A DNA stretch of 64,000 nt. Origin: Fen-671 sp963794745 (lineage in GTDB: Bacteria > Actinomycetota > Acidimicrobiia > Acidimicrobiales > Palsa-688). The stretch lies in NCBI GenBank assembly GCA_963794745.1, contig CAWCEZ010000010.1, forward strand, positions 434,001 to 498,000, in the 5' to 3' direction. Numbering within the stretch: position 1 is the first letter of the stretch; each line of letters begins with the position of its first letter. Below are positions 1 through 8,121 of this stretch, one piece after another. Made by a program: the position numbers and the translations under genes. The notes beneath the pieces are model-generated. The model saw nothing but the letters and a program-made list of their open reading frames with translations, did no database searches and was not told the origin of the DNA.

Positions 1-494
1 GCCGGGAAATCGGCAATGCTGGCCGACGAGATACCCGAACTGGACAGTTCAGCAACGCCGGAGACGACAATGCGTTCGGCTTGCTGGCGCGCAGAAGCTG
101 CAAACGCCCCCTCCCCCCGCTGCGCCCACCAGCGACGCCCGAGCGCTGGGGCCGAGACGGCTCCGATCTGCATCGAACCGTCCACCTCCAAGCCGAGCAG
201 GGTCGCCCAGACGGGGATCCCGCGCACGAAGTTGACCGTACCGTCGATCGGGTCGATGAACCAACGGCGAGCGCCGCTGCCGCTGCTCCCCATTTCTTCG
301 CCGAGGACGGCATCTCCTGGCCGTTCACGGGCAATCAGCTCACGGATCGCGAGCTCGGTCCCTCGGTCGGCTTCGGTGACTGGGCTCGAGTCAGCTTTGG
401 TCTCGACGAGCAAGGACGGGCGCCGGAAGGCCTGGAGGGTGATGCTGTCGGCCAGATCGATCGCCTGCAGGGCGAGTTCTAAGTCGGCGCTCAT
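1..494 (-). CDS. Inositol monophosphatase family protein (HisN-like), partial
   Basis: Reading leftwards from ATG at 492-494, the protein begins MSADLELALQAIDLAD and runs off the window edge after about 164 residues. It carries the family's metal-binding signatures: a GEEMG segment near residue 66 and W-F-I-D-P-I-D-G-T-V-N-F near residue 80, followed by G-I-P-V-W. These bind Mg2+ and the phosphate in Li-sensitive phosphomonoesterases (inositol-1-phosphatase, histidinol-phosphatase HisN, CysQ). The substrate cannot be told from this part. The gene lies 12 bases downstream of larC on the same strand, so it may be co-transcribed with it. The C-terminal domain is missing only because the window ends. 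Confidence 0.85.
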   Translation of the reverse strand, partial: MSADLELALQAIDLADSITLQAFRRPSLLVETKADSSPVTEADRGTELAIRELIARERPGDAVLGEEMGSSGSGARRWFIDPIDGTVNFVRGIPVWATLLGLEVDGSMQIGAVSAPALGRRWWAQRGEGAFAASARQQAERIVVSGVAELSSSGISSASIADFP

Positions 495-506
495 AGGTCC
501 GCGACG

Positions 507-1697
507 TTATGCGACGGGCGTGAGCCGCGCCCTCGCCGCCTGCTCCGCCTGCCGGGCAACTTCGCTCACGGGTAGCCCGAGGCGGGCGGCAGCCCGAGCG
601 CAATCGTCGTGTTCGGCCTTGAGCTGGTAAGGCCCTGCCTTGACGCGCACCCGCTCACCGCCGACCTCCACCTCGAGCATCTGTCGGACCAGCGCGGAGC
701 GGGTAACGAGGTGCTCCCTGAACCCAAGCGTCCCAGTCTCTTGGGTGAGGACCGTCGCCAGCCTGGCAACCGCCGCGGGCTCGGCGAGCACGCTGACAAT
801 ATGGGCCGGGCGCCCTTTCTTGGCAACCACCGGGGCGAGCCAAGCGTCGAGTGCCCCCGCCCGCATGAGCGCGCCTACGGTGTGAGCCAGCACTTCTCCG
901 GTGACGTCGTCCACGTTGGCTTCCAGCACCACGAGGTCATGAATGGCCGGGACATGCTCAGGCGCCCTGTCGAGCTCGCCGATGACCACCTGGAGCACGT
1001 TCGCCATCCCCTCGAGGTCACGGCTGCCCGCGCCATAACCGCTGCTCCCTATTTTCATTTGCGGCAACGGCCCGAACGATCCCGCCAAGGCCGCAAGCAA
1101 GGCGGCGCCGGTCGGGGTGGTCAGCTCCTCTTCCCGAGAGGCACCCCGTACCGGTGCTCCTAAGAGCAGCTCGACGACGGCTGGGGCCGGGTTGGGCAAG
1201 AGCCCGTGGGATGTCCGGACCGTTCCTGTGCCGAGCGCGACCGGGCCGGACCGGACCGTCGCCACAGCGAGGGACTCGAGCGCCAGGCAGGTCCCCACGA
1301 CATCGACGATCGCGTCGAGCCCACCCACCTCATGGAAATGGACATCCTCGGGGGGGAGCCCATGCAGCCTCCCCTCGGCGACCGCCAGCCGGGCGAAGAC
1401 TTCCTGGGCGCGCGCCCTGGCGCGCTCGGGCAGGCCCGCGGCTTCGTCGATGATCGCCCTGATGGTCCCCCAGTTACGTTCGGTTCGGTCCGACGCCGGG
1501 TCGACGTCCACTCGCAGCTGCGTCGCCGAGAGGCCCGCCCTCGTCGTCTTGGATACCTCGATATGCCAACCGGTGACGGGGAGCCGCTGCAAGCCGGCGA
1601 CGACTTCGTCAAAATCAGCACCCGCGTCGACAAGGCTTGCGAGCGCCATGTCGCCGGCGATCCCGGCACCGCAGTTCCACCATGCAACCGTCGTCAA
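507..1697 (-). CDS. larC: Nickel-pincer cofactor nickel insertase LarC
   Basis: A 396-residue LarC-family protein (formerly DUF111). In the known pathway LarC is a CTP-dependent cyclometallase that inserts nickel into pyridinium-3,5-bisthiocarboxylic acid mononucleotide, making the cofactor of lactate racemase and related enzymes. The N-terminus shows the family's N-C-G-A-G-I-A-G-D-M-A-L-A-S-L motif, followed by H-F-H-E-V-G-G-L-D near residue 120 and a central T-T-P-T-G-A-A-L-L. The length is normal for a single-chain LarC; some lactobacilli split it into two frames. The start is TTG at 1697, and its TTGA overlaps the larB stop, so translation is probably coupled. larE, needed to complete the cofactor, is not in this window. 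Confidence 0.9.
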   Translation of the reverse strand: MTTVAWWNCGAGIAGDMALASLVDAGADFDEVVAGLQRLPVTGWHIEVSKTTRAGLSATQLRVDVDPASDRTERNWGTIRAIIDEAAGLPERARARAQEVFARLAVAEGRLHGLPPEDVHFHEVGGLDAIVDVVGTCLALESLAVATVRSGPVALGTGTVRTSHGLLPNPAPAVVELLLGAPVRGASREEELTTPTGAALLAALAGSFGPLPQMKIGSSGYGAGSRDLEGMANVLQVVIGELDRAPEHVPAIHDLVVLEANVDDVTGEVLAHTVGALMRAGALDAWLAPVVAKKGRPAHIVSVLAEPAAVARLATVLTQETGTLGFREHLVTRSALVRQMLEVEVGGERVRVKAGPYQLKAEHDDCARAAARLGLPVSEVARQAEQAARARLTPVA

Positions 1698-2579
1698 TGG
1701 GCCACCAGGGCACCGTCGTCGTCGGTGACGGCCTTGCCAGTGGCGGCCTTGCCAGTGGCGGCGTTGCCATTGGCGGCCTCATCATTGGCGGCGTCGCGAG
1801 CACCGCCGTCCAGGCCCTGGCTGTGCTTGCCGAGGATCCTGGCCACGGCCCATGCGGCACCGAAGCCGTTGTCGATCCCCACTACGCACACGCCCGGGGC
1901 GCAGCTCGCCAACATCGCGAGCAGGGCCGTCACCCCCTCCAGCGACGCGCCGTAGCCGGCACTGGTAGGCACGGCCACAACCGGTGCCGGTGTGAGGCCG
2001 CCCACCAGGCTGGCTAGGGCCCCTCCATCCCGGCGATCACCACTACCGCGTCGGCTGATCCCAGGAGGTCGACATGCTCGAGCAGCCGGTGCACGCCGGC
2101 CACACCGCAGTCGGCGACGAGAGTCGGCCGCAGGCCCAGCGCACCCAGCGTGGCCATGCACTCCTCCGCGACGACGAGGTCGGCAGTACCCGCCGCAAAA
2201 ACGGCTACAAGTTCGGAGCGGGCTGTGGCTGCGCGCCATACAACCGTGGAGCCTTGGCGCACGCCGTGCGCGTGGGCCTCAAGTGATGCGGACGCCTGCT
2301 CGTCATTCGCGCGTGACAGGACAACGGGGCCCCGCCCGTCTCGGCGAGAAGCTCGCCGACTATCGCGACACATTGCGCCACCGATTTGCCCGGCGCGTAG
2401 ACCGCCTCCGGCAGCCCTTGGCGCAAAGCCCTGTGGTGGTCCACTCGAGCGAAACCTAGGTCGGCATACGGCAGGCGGCGCATCCTGCGGACGACTTCGT
2501 CCGGAGTGACGGCACCTGCCTTGAGGTCCTCGAGAAGGCGGTAGAGAGAGGCTTCGTCCATCGCTGCCCATGCTGCCAT
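1694..2579 (-). pseudogene. larB: LarB, nickel-pincer cofactor carboxylase/hydrolase, broken by two -1 frame breaks
   Basis: LarB carboxylates the pyridinium ring of nicotinic acid adenine dinucleotide and hydrolyses it; its core resembles PurE. The homologous sequence is present from end to end but in three frames. The N-terminal part (from ATG 2579) reads ...EEVVRRM-type helices to G-E-L-L-A-E-T-G-G. The middle has V-F-A-A-G-T-A-D-L-V-V-A-E-E and ends V-V-V-I-A-G-M-E-G before an in-frame stop. The last part gives V-P-T-S-A-G-Y-G-A-S and G-I-D-N-G-F-G-A-A. Each junction lacks one base relative to the expected frame, and both fall in a GGGGCCC tract (near 2336 and 2024). This could be mutation, sequencing error or, less likely, programmed slippage. 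The C-terminus has a five-residue repeat. Confidence 0.8.
1730..1789 (+). repeat. 15-nt tandem repeat, four units, inside the larB 3' end
   Basis: Four consecutive 15-base units (first two identical, GGCCTTGCCAGTGGC) lie in the last codons of larB. On the coding strand they encode a low-complexity pentapeptide repeat (A-T-G-K-A type) beyond the conserved LarB fold, so they probably arose by slippage and are neutral. Confidence 0.9.
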
Positions 2580-2633
2580 GGATTGGGCGGCTCGCTGGTG
2601 GTGGGCCGGGCTCGCCTGGGCTAAGACGAGGGG

Positions 2634-3194
2634 CTACGACGACCGGGCAGGTGACCGGAGGCCGTCACAGATGACCCCGACCAGGCGCGCCGTGCACTCA
2701 GGCTGACCCTGCTGGCCGGCAGCCATGCACGTGCCCATCAACAGCGTGGTGAGGTCGACGATGTTGACGTCTTGCCTTACGGCGCCGACGGCCTGAGCAC
2801 GCTGCAGCAACACCTCGACCCCGGCCGTCAGCCGCTCCTTGATCGCCGCCCCCAACTGCTCGCTGGACATCCCGGCGCGAGCAAGTTCATCGTGTATGTC
2901 CTTTTTTTCGACCGCGAGCGTGACCAGGTCGGACACGAAAGTGAACAGCGCCGCGCACGCATCGCTGGCAGTGCTCAGGTAGTCCGCCCGCTCGATGAGA
3001 CCTTCGAGACGGGCAACCACGATTGCCTCAAAAAGCGCTTCCTTGGTGGGGAAATGACGATAGACCGTACCGACGCCAACTCCCGCCCGCCGGGCAACTT
3101 CGTCTATAGGCACCGCCAGGCCCTCGGCCGCGAAAACTTCCTCCGCCGCCTCCAGGATCTTGGCTAAGTTGCGGACCGCGTCGGCTCGCGGCAC
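2634..3194 (-). CDS. TetR/AcrR family transcriptional regulator
   Basis: A 186-residue repressor starting at GTG 3194. Residues 10-60 form the TetR helix-turn-helix, seen as I-L-E-A-A-E-E-V-F then V-A-R-R-A-G-V-G-V-G-T-V-Y-R-H-F-P-T-K-E-A-L. The C-terminal part is helical and of the kind that binds small lipophilic ligands; the ligand is unknown. It is transcribed divergently from the MFS efflux gene at 3501, and the intergenic region holds two palindromes overlapping the likely MFS promoter. The simplest reading is that it represses the pump, and perhaps itself, until a pump substrate binds. Confidence 0.88.
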   Translation of the reverse strand: MPRADAVRNLAKILEAAEEVFAAEGLAVPIDEVARRAGVGVGTVYRHFPTKEALFEAIVVARLEGLIERADYLSTASDACAALFTFVSDLVTLAVEKKDIHDELARAGMSSEQLGAAIKERLTAGVEVLLQRAQAVGAVRQDVNIVDLTTLLMGTCMAAGQQGQPECTARLVGVICDGLRSPARSS

Positions 3195-3337
3195 GCGCGC
3201 GCTCTGGAGTCGCCGGCAGGCGCATCCCCGGACGACATCGGGCCCGGCTCCGGCGTACCGGACCTCTCATCGGCCGTAGCGGCCGTTGTCACATCAGACG
3301 ACACTGAGTTGTCATATCGGACGGCAATTCGAAATCC

Positions 3338-3367
3338 TTGACAAACGGAACCATAGTTCCGTATAGT
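3338..3367 (+). promoter_or_regulatory. Sigma-70-type promoter of the MFS efflux gene
   Basis: A perfect -35 TTGACA (3338-3343) and a -10 TATAGT (3362-3367) are separated by 18 bases. The transcript would have a leader of roughly 125 bases before ATG 3501. The spacer contains a complete palindrome, so a bound repressor would occlude RNA polymerase. Confidence 0.7.
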
Positions 3368-3389
3368 AGTAAACGGAAGCCCCGTTCCG
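3346..3389 (+). promoter_or_regulatory. Two palindromic operator candidates for the TetR regulator
   Basis: The first palindrome, CGGAACCATAGTTCCG (3346-3361), has 6-base arms and sits between the -35 and -10 boxes. The second, CGGAAGCCCCGTTCCG (3374-3389), shares the CGGAA/TTCCG half sites and starts exactly 28 bases later, just downstream of the -10. A looser direct repeat beginning GTTGTCA lies further left (3285-3300 and 3308-3323) and could belong to the tetR promoter side. Binding is inferred from position and symmetry only. Confidence 0.65.
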
Positions 3390-3500
3390 CATCATACCAA
3401 CTAAGGATACGAAAGCAAAGTGGCCACAGGGTGACCGGTTTGCTCCGTCAGTATTACCAGCAGTAACTACCGAGCCACTCAAGCACGAAGGAACATCTCA

Positions 3501-5003
3501 ATGGCAACAGCAACCACGGAACCTGCGACCCTCACATCCCCTGGTGCCGGCACGCTCGACCCGAAGCGCTTCCGCGTCCTCGGCATCATCGCGATCGCCC
3601 AGCTCATGATCGTGCTCGACGCCTCAGTCGTGACCATCGCTCTCCCCTCGGCCCAGCGTGCACTGCACATATCCGTTGCCAACCGCCAATGGGCCCTAAC
3701 TGCATACACCCTGGCTTTCGGCGGCTTGCTGCTCATCGGGGGCCGTTTGGCCGACTACTTGGGCCGCAAGCGTATGTTCGTGATCAGCCTGCTCGGTTTC
3801 GCCGCTGCCTCAGCACTAGGTGGGGCCGCCCAGGACCAGGCGATGCTCTTCGGGGCACGCGCGCTGCAAGGGGCATTTGCAGCAGTGATGGCCCCCGCCT
3901 CCCTCTCATTGCTCACCGTTACCTTTACCGAGGCGAAGGAGCGAGCGAGGGCGTTCGGCGTCTACGGGGCCATATCAGGAGGGGGGGCTGCGATCGGGCT
4001 GGTGATCGGTGGCGCCCTCACGACGTACGCTTCCTGGCGCTGGACGCTGCTCATCAACGTGCCGATCGCCATCATCACAGCAGCAGTCGCTACTCGGGAA
4101 CTGCACGAAAGCCGGGTGACGGGTGAGCACCACTACGACGTCCCAGGTGCCGTAGCTGTGACCGCAGGCCTGCTTTCGCTCGTCTACGGCTTCACCCGGG
4201 CCCAGCTGGATGGGTGGGGTTCGACGACCACGGTCGCGTTCCTAGCGGTTGCGGTCGTGCTTCTCGGCGCATTTGTCCTGTGGGAACGCCGTACCGCCAA
4301 TCCCCTGCTCCCGCTGAGGGTCGTCATGGACCGTAACCGGGGCGGCTCCTTCCTGGCGGCACTGCTGGTCGGGATCGCACTGTTCGGCACCTTCCTGTTC
4401 CTCACGTACTACCTGCAGGGCACCCTGCACTACTCGGCGCTGAAGAGCGGCTTCGCTTTCCTGCCGTTCTCTGGCGGGATCATCGTCTCCGCCACTTTGG
4501 CTAGCCAGTTCTTGCCACGGTTCGGCCCAAGGGCCCTCATGACAGGCGGGCTCCTCATGGGGGCGATCGGCCTCGTCTGGTTCACGCAGATCGGCTTGCA
4601 TACCAGCTACCTGACCCACGTGCTGCCTGCGGAGCTCATCGTGAGCATGGGCCTCGGGTTCGCTTTTGTCCCCTTCAGCAGCACTGCTCTCATCGGCGTC
4701 GCCCCCCATGACGCTGGTGTCGCAAGTGCCCTGGTAAACGCGACCCAGCAAGTGGGCGGGTCGCTCGGCACAGCACTGCTCAACACAGTTGCTGCGTCGG
4801 CGACGGCGACCTACATCGCCGCCCATCACGCGAGTTCGACGTTCACATCCCTCGGCAACGTGCACGGTTACACGACCGGCTTCACAGTCAGCGCAATCGT
4901 CCTGTTCATCGCAGCCATCGCCGCTGTCACACTGGTCCGGGCGTCACGTCACGACCTGCCCCCGAGCGACCCGTTCGCGGCGCTGGAACTGGAAATGGCC
5001 TAA
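3501..5003 (+). CDS. MFS drug-efflux transporter, DHA2 (EmrB/QacA) type
   Basis: A 500-residue integral membrane protein with the 14-helix layout of the DHA2 family of proton antiporters. The N-terminal segment L-D-A-S-V-V-T-I-A-L-P-S-A-Q near residue 33 is the family's motif D1. Motif A is seen as G-G-R-L-A-D-Y-L-G-R-K-R near residue 80, and P-A-S-L-S-L-L near residue 132. Such pumps export antibiotics, dyes and other lipophilic compounds; the substrate is not evident. The ATG has a GAAGGA ribosome site nearby. It is controlled by the divergent TetR gene if the operators are real. Confidence 0.9.
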   Translation: MATATTEPATLTSPGAGTLDPKRFRVLGIIAIAQLMIVLDASVVTIALPSAQRALHISVANRQWALTAYTLAFGGLLLIGGRLADYLGRKRMFVISLLGFAAASALGGAAQDQAMLFGARALQGAFAAVMAPASLSLLTVTFTEAKERARAFGVYGAISGGGAAIGLVIGGALTTYASWRWTLLINVPIAIITAAVATRELHESRVTGEHHYDVPGAVAVTAGLLSLVYGFTRAQLDGWGSTTTVAFLAVAVVLLGAFVLWERRTANPLLPLRVVMDRNRGGSFLAALLVGIALFGTFLFLTYYLQGTLHYSALKSGFAFLPFSGGIIVSATLASQFLPRFGPRALMTGGLLMGAIGLVWFTQIGLHTSYLTHVLPAELIVSMGLGFAFVPFSSTALIGVAPHDAGVASALVNATQQVGGSLGTALLNTVAASATATYIAAHHASSTFTSLGNVHGYTTGFTVSAIVLFIAAIAAVTLVRASRHDLPPSDPFAALELEMA

Positions 5004-5025
5004 GGGCCCGCCTGGGCACCCGCCG

Positions 5026-5031
5026 TATGCT
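5026..5031 (+). promoter_or_regulatory. -10 hexamer for leaderless pheA
   Basis: TATGCT ends six bases before the pheA ATG at 5038 and no ribosome-binding sequence is present, so transcription would start at or beside the start codon. Five other genes in this window show the same spacing. Confidence 0.5.
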
Positions 5032-5037
5032 TACGGG

Positions 5038-5982
5038 ATGCAGGTAACGCCCGCCACGACAGTCGCCTACCTCGGGCCGGCCGGCACCTTCACGGAAGAG
5101 GCGCTGCTGAGCCAGCCCGACCTGGCGGCGGCGCAGCGCCTCTCGCTTGGGAGCTTCTGGGACATCCTTGGTGCAGTCGACCGGGGCCGTGCTGATATTG
5201 GGCTCGTCCCGATCGAGAACTCGATTGAGGGTACCGTCAACGTGGCCCTCGACCAGCTCATATTCGCCCACGACCTGTGGATCGTGCGAGAGTTCCACCT
5301 CTCTGTGACGCAGTGCCTCGTCGGCCTCACTGGGGCTCGCCTCGACATGGTCAAGACGGTCATCTCGATACCCGTGGCCACAGCACAATGCCGGACGTGG
5401 CTCTCGGAGCACCTCGCCGATGTCGAAGAGGACTCCAGCCCTTCGACCGCTGACGCTGTGCGGCGTGTCGCCGAAGCACAAGACCCGCAAGTCGCTGCTA
5501 TCGGCACCAAGCACGCCGCAGAGCTCTACGGCCTCGAGACGCTCGCAACGGGTATCGAGGACCATGACGGCAACACGACGCGCTTTATCGTTGTCGCCCG
5601 GCCGCAGTGGGGCATCCCCGCACCGACCGGCCACGACAAGACGAGCATTGTCTGTTTCCAGTCCTCAGACCACCCCGGCAACCTGCACATGATCCTCGGG
5701 CAGTTCGCCGCTCGCAATCTCAACCTGACCAAGCTTGAGTCGCGACCAACCAAAAAGGCCCTCGGCGAGTACTGCTTTGTCATCGACATCGAAGGGCACC
5801 TGGCCGATGAGGTCCTCGCTGACTGCCTGCGAGACCTTCATGCGACGCTGCCGGGAGTGAAGTTCCTGGGGTCCTACCCCGCCGGTGGGGCTGATGGCCA
5901 GCAAAGGCGTGAAGCGGCGAGCGAGGCCTGGCTGGCGGCGGACAACTGGATCCAGGGGCTGAGGGGCCACTTCGGGCGCTGA
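5038..5982 (+). CDS. pheA: Prephenate dehydratase
   Basis: A 314-residue monofunctional enzyme that converts prephenate to phenylpyruvate in phenylalanine synthesis. The catalytic part begins V-A-Y-L-G-P-A-G-T-F-T-E-E-A at residue 9 and has V-P-I-E-N-S-I-E-G near 58. The active-site T-R-F motif is at about 181-183 (N-T-T-R-F-I-V-V). A C-terminal ACT domain from about residue 202 carries L-T-K-L-E-S-R-P, the phenylalanine-sensing signature, so feedback inhibition by Phe is expected. There is no chorismate mutase domain. The ATG at 5038 is chosen because homology starts there and a -10 box lies just before it. Confidence 0.93.
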   Translation: MQVTPATTVAYLGPAGTFTEEALLSQPDLAAAQRLSLGSFWDILGAVDRGRADIGLVPIENSIEGTVNVALDQLIFAHDLWIVREFHLSVTQCLVGLTGARLDMVKTVISIPVATAQCRTWLSEHLADVEEDSSPSTADAVRRVAEAQDPQVAAIGTKHAAELYGLETLATGIEDHDGNTTRFIVVARPQWGIPAPTGHDKTSIVCFQSSDHPGNLHMILGQFAARNLNLTKLESRPTKKALGEYCFVIDIEGHLADEVLADCLRDLHATLPGVKFLGSYPAGGADGQQRREAASEAWLAADNWIQGLRGHFGR

Positions 5983-6049
5983 GAACCGGTGTGCCGGCTC
6001 CGCATCTGGCCGCCTGAAGTGCAGCGATAAGATCGGTGTTCAGCCCCTG

Positions 6050-6135
6050 GGAGGGATGGCAGAGCGGCCGAATGCGAAGCTCTTGAAAAGCTTTGGGATG
6101 TTGAGTCCCCGTGGGTTCAAATCCCACTCCCTCCG
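6050..6135 (+). tRNA. tRNA-Ser(UGA)
   Basis: An 86-base class II tRNA with acceptor arms GGAGGGA (6050-6056) and TCCCTCC (6128-6134). The anticodon stem AAGCT/AGCTT encloses loop CTTGAAA, giving anticodon UGA. There is a long variable arm and a GTGGG-TTCAAAT-CCCAC T arm. The discriminator base is G, as in serine tRNAs, and CCA is not encoded. A possible -10 box TAAGAT lies at 6028-6033. Confidence 0.95.
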
Positions 6136-6199
6136 CTGAGCGCCTCCGAGCCCGGCCGTCCTGCGGAGCGCGTGCGGTTCATCGGGCTTCAGCCTTCGG

Positions 6200-6554
6200 T
6201 CAGGCGGGCTCCCAGAGCTCGACCCGGTTGCCCTCAGGGTCGGTAACCCAGGCGAACCGACCGACACCCTCCATCTCCTGTGCCTCCGGGGCCGTTTCTG
6301 CTCCCTTGCTGCGCAATTGGGCGAGCATTGCATCGAGGTCGCGAACCCGGAAAGTTGACCATGCTTTGTTGGGCGCTAGGCCCGAAGTAGTCGGTCCCGA
6401 CCTCGAACGTGGCGAACACTGTGGGGCCAGGCCCCTGGGCCCACAGGCCGTTCTCATCGGCGTCCAGGCCGAGGCAATCTCGGTACCACGCGCCGAGCGC
6501 AGCCGGGTCGGAGGCCCGCATGAAATACCCGCCTATCCCAATCACACGTTCCAC
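6200..6554 (-). pseudogene. VOC/glyoxalase-like protein with one frame break
   Basis: The two halves of a vicinal-oxygen-chelate domain lie in different frames. The N-terminal half (from 6554) reads M-E-R-V-I-G-I-G-G-Y-F-M-R-A and A-W-Y-R-D-C-L-G-L. The C-terminal half ends F-A-W-V-T-D-P-E-G-N-R-V-E-L-W-E-P, the classic end of a small VOC protein. The junction is at about 6348, where one extra T in a TTT run shifts the frame; removing it restores a single protein of about 117 residues. It may therefore be a sequencing error. The substrate is unknown for this family. Confidence 0.75.
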
Positions 6555-6713
6555 ACCACAATCTTGCCACTATGGGGCTTCCCTCGCTGAATGCCGACGG
6601 GCGGCGAACGCCCTGGTAAAGGGCCGTGCAAGGCCATTGCCACTGGCTCGGGCCGCGAGTAGCGTCATCCCGGCACTGGCTATTTCAGCCGGCAACTACA
6701 AGGGAGGGGAGCA

Positions 6714-7106
6714 ATGTCAGACCACCCGAACGTGGAACTGGTCCGCCGCGGCTACGAGGCCTTCAGCAAGGGGGACCTGGAGACGGTCGATGCACTGTTC
6801 GCTGACGACATCGTTTGGCACGAGAGCGGGTCGGGGCCCCTCGGAGGGGAGCGGAGGTCGAAGAAGGAAGTGTTCGAGCTCTTTGGGGAGCTGGCCGAGA
6901 AGAGCAACGGTACCTTCGCCATCGAAATCCACGATGTGGTGGGAGGCGACGAACATGTGGTGGCCCTCAACACCACTCATGCCACTCGCAACGGCAAGTC
7001 TCTTAATTCAAAAGGCGCCGACGTGTGGCACGTGCACGACGGCAGGGCCGTCGAGTTCTGGCACCTCGCCACCGATACCGCAGCCACAGACGAGTTTTGG
7101 TCGTAG
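6714..7106 (+). CDS. SnoaL-like / NTF2-fold protein
   Basis: A 130-residue protein with the SnoaL pattern: V-R-R-G-Y-E-A-F-S-K-G-D-L-E-T-V-D near residue 12, then D-D-I-V-W-H-E near 33, and the closing W-H-V-H-D-G-R-A-V-E-F-W. This cone-shaped fold is used by polyketide cyclases, limonene-epoxide hydrolases and many uncharacterised proteins, so no reaction can be assigned. The ATG follows a strong GGGAGGGGAG ribosome site. It converges with the ppk2 gene and the two stop codons share one hairpin. Confidence 0.8.
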   Translation: MSDHPNVELVRRGYEAFSKGDLETVDALFADDIVWHESGSGPLGGERRSKKEVFELFGELAEKSNGTFAIEIHDVVGGDEHVVALNTTHATRNGKSLNSKGADVWHVHDGRAVEFWHLATDTAATDEFWS

Positions 7107-7119
7107 CGGCGCTACGACC
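7099..7119. terminator. Hairpin spanning both stop codons of convergent genes
   Basis: A perfect 9-bp stem (GGTCGTAGC / GCTACGACC) with a 3-base loop contains the stop codons of the SnoaL-like gene (7104-7106) and of ppk2 on the other strand. No T run follows on either strand, so it would act as an actinobacterial-type, tail-less bidirectional terminator or as an end-protecting structure. Confidence 0.6.
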
Positions 7120-8083
7120 CTGAGGCCGGGCTGGCGGCCAGGACGACGCCGGGGCCGCCAGGCGTCTCGCCGTGCTCATAAACCTCCGATGCAGGGCCAA
7201 CTATCAGGGGGTCGGGGGGGCCGACGGCGTCCCGGGCCTGGTTCGGGTAATCGAACATCCCGAGCACATAACGCATCGCCCCGATCCGTGCCCGCTTTTT
7301 ATCGTTGCTCTTGATCACTGTCCACGGTGCCCACGGTGTGTCGGTGCGGACGAACATGGCCTCTTTCGCCGCCGTGTAGTCGTCCCACCGGTCAAGCGAT
7401 GCCAGGTCAGTGGCCGACAGTTTCCATTGCCGGACCGGGTCGATGCGCCGTATAAGAAAACGCGTGCGTTGCTCCGAGCGCGAAACCGAGAACCACAGTT
7501 TGATAAGGGAAACTCCAGCCTCGGTGAGAAGCCGCTCGAGCTCGGGAGCCTGGTGCACGAACAGTTCGTACTCGGCATCAGTACAAAACCCCATCACTCG
7601 CTCGACGCCGGCGCGGTTGTACCACGACCTGTCGAACAGGACGATCTCCCCTGCAGAGGGCAAGTGGGCCACGTACCGCTGGAAATACCACTCGCCATGC
7701 TCGCGCTCGCTCGGCTTTTCGAGCGCCACCACCGTCGACCCGCGGGGGTTCAGGTGCTCCGTGAAGCGTTTGATGGTCCCCCCCTTGCCTGCCGCGTCCC
7801 GTCCCTCGAACAGGATCACGATCCGCGTCCCCGATTCCTTCACCCAGTTCTGCAACTTCAGCAGCTCGATCTGGAGAAGGCGCTTTTCCACCTCGTAGGC
7901 GGGCCGGGGCAGGCGCTCGTCGTAGGGATAGCCCTCGCGCCACGTGTCGACCATGCGCCCGTCCGCCCAGCGCAGGACTGGTTCATCGTCATCATCGGTC
8001 TCGTCGAGCGTCAGCTCATCGAGATGGCGGGAAAGATCTACGTTGATATCGACCGGGACCGACCGCCCGTGGGAGCCACTCAC
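7112..8083 (-). CDS. ppk2: Polyphosphate kinase 2 family protein
   Basis: A 323-residue PPK2 protein, which transfers phosphate between polyphosphate and nucleotides. Walker A is F-E-G-R-D-A-A-G-K-G-G at residues 92-102. The lid and Walker B region is V-L-F-D-R-S-W-Y-N-R-A-G-V-E-R-V-M-G-F near residue 148. A downstream W-K-L-S-A-T-D and the conserved P-W-T-V-I-K-S-N-D-K-K-R-A-R complete the core. An acidic N-terminal extension of about 35 residues (D-E-T-D-D-D-D-E) precedes the fold. The motif order fits a class that phosphorylates ADP or GDP, but class cannot be settled by eye. Confidence 0.9.
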   Translation of the reverse strand: MSGSHGRSVPVDINVDLSRHLDELTLDETDDDDEPVLRWADGRMVDTWREGYPYDERLPRPAYEVEKRLLQIELLKLQNWVKESGTRIVILFEGRDAAGKGGTIKRFTEHLNPRGSTVVALEKPSEREHGEWYFQRYVAHLPSAGEIVLFDRSWYNRAGVERVMGFCTDAEYELFVHQAPELERLLTEAGVSLIKLWFSVSRSEQRTRFLIRRIDPVRQWKLSATDLASLDRWDDYTAAKEAMFVRTDTPWAPWTVIKSNDKKRARIGAMRYVLGMFDYPNQARDAVGPPDPLIVGPASEVYEHGETPGGPGVVLAASPASGS

Positions 8084-8121
8084 CCCCCAAGAATAGCTAC
8101 GCCGTGCCTAGGGATACCCTC

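Noticed and set aside
16..630. Long open frame on the plus strand opposite the phosphatase and larC genes
   Set aside because: It has no recognisable domain and is the antisense shadow of the conserved minus-strand genes in this high-GC DNA.
4242..4865. Minus-strand open frame of 207 codons opposite the MFS gene
   Set aside because: Composition is that of a shadow frame and the plus strand encodes clear membrane helices.
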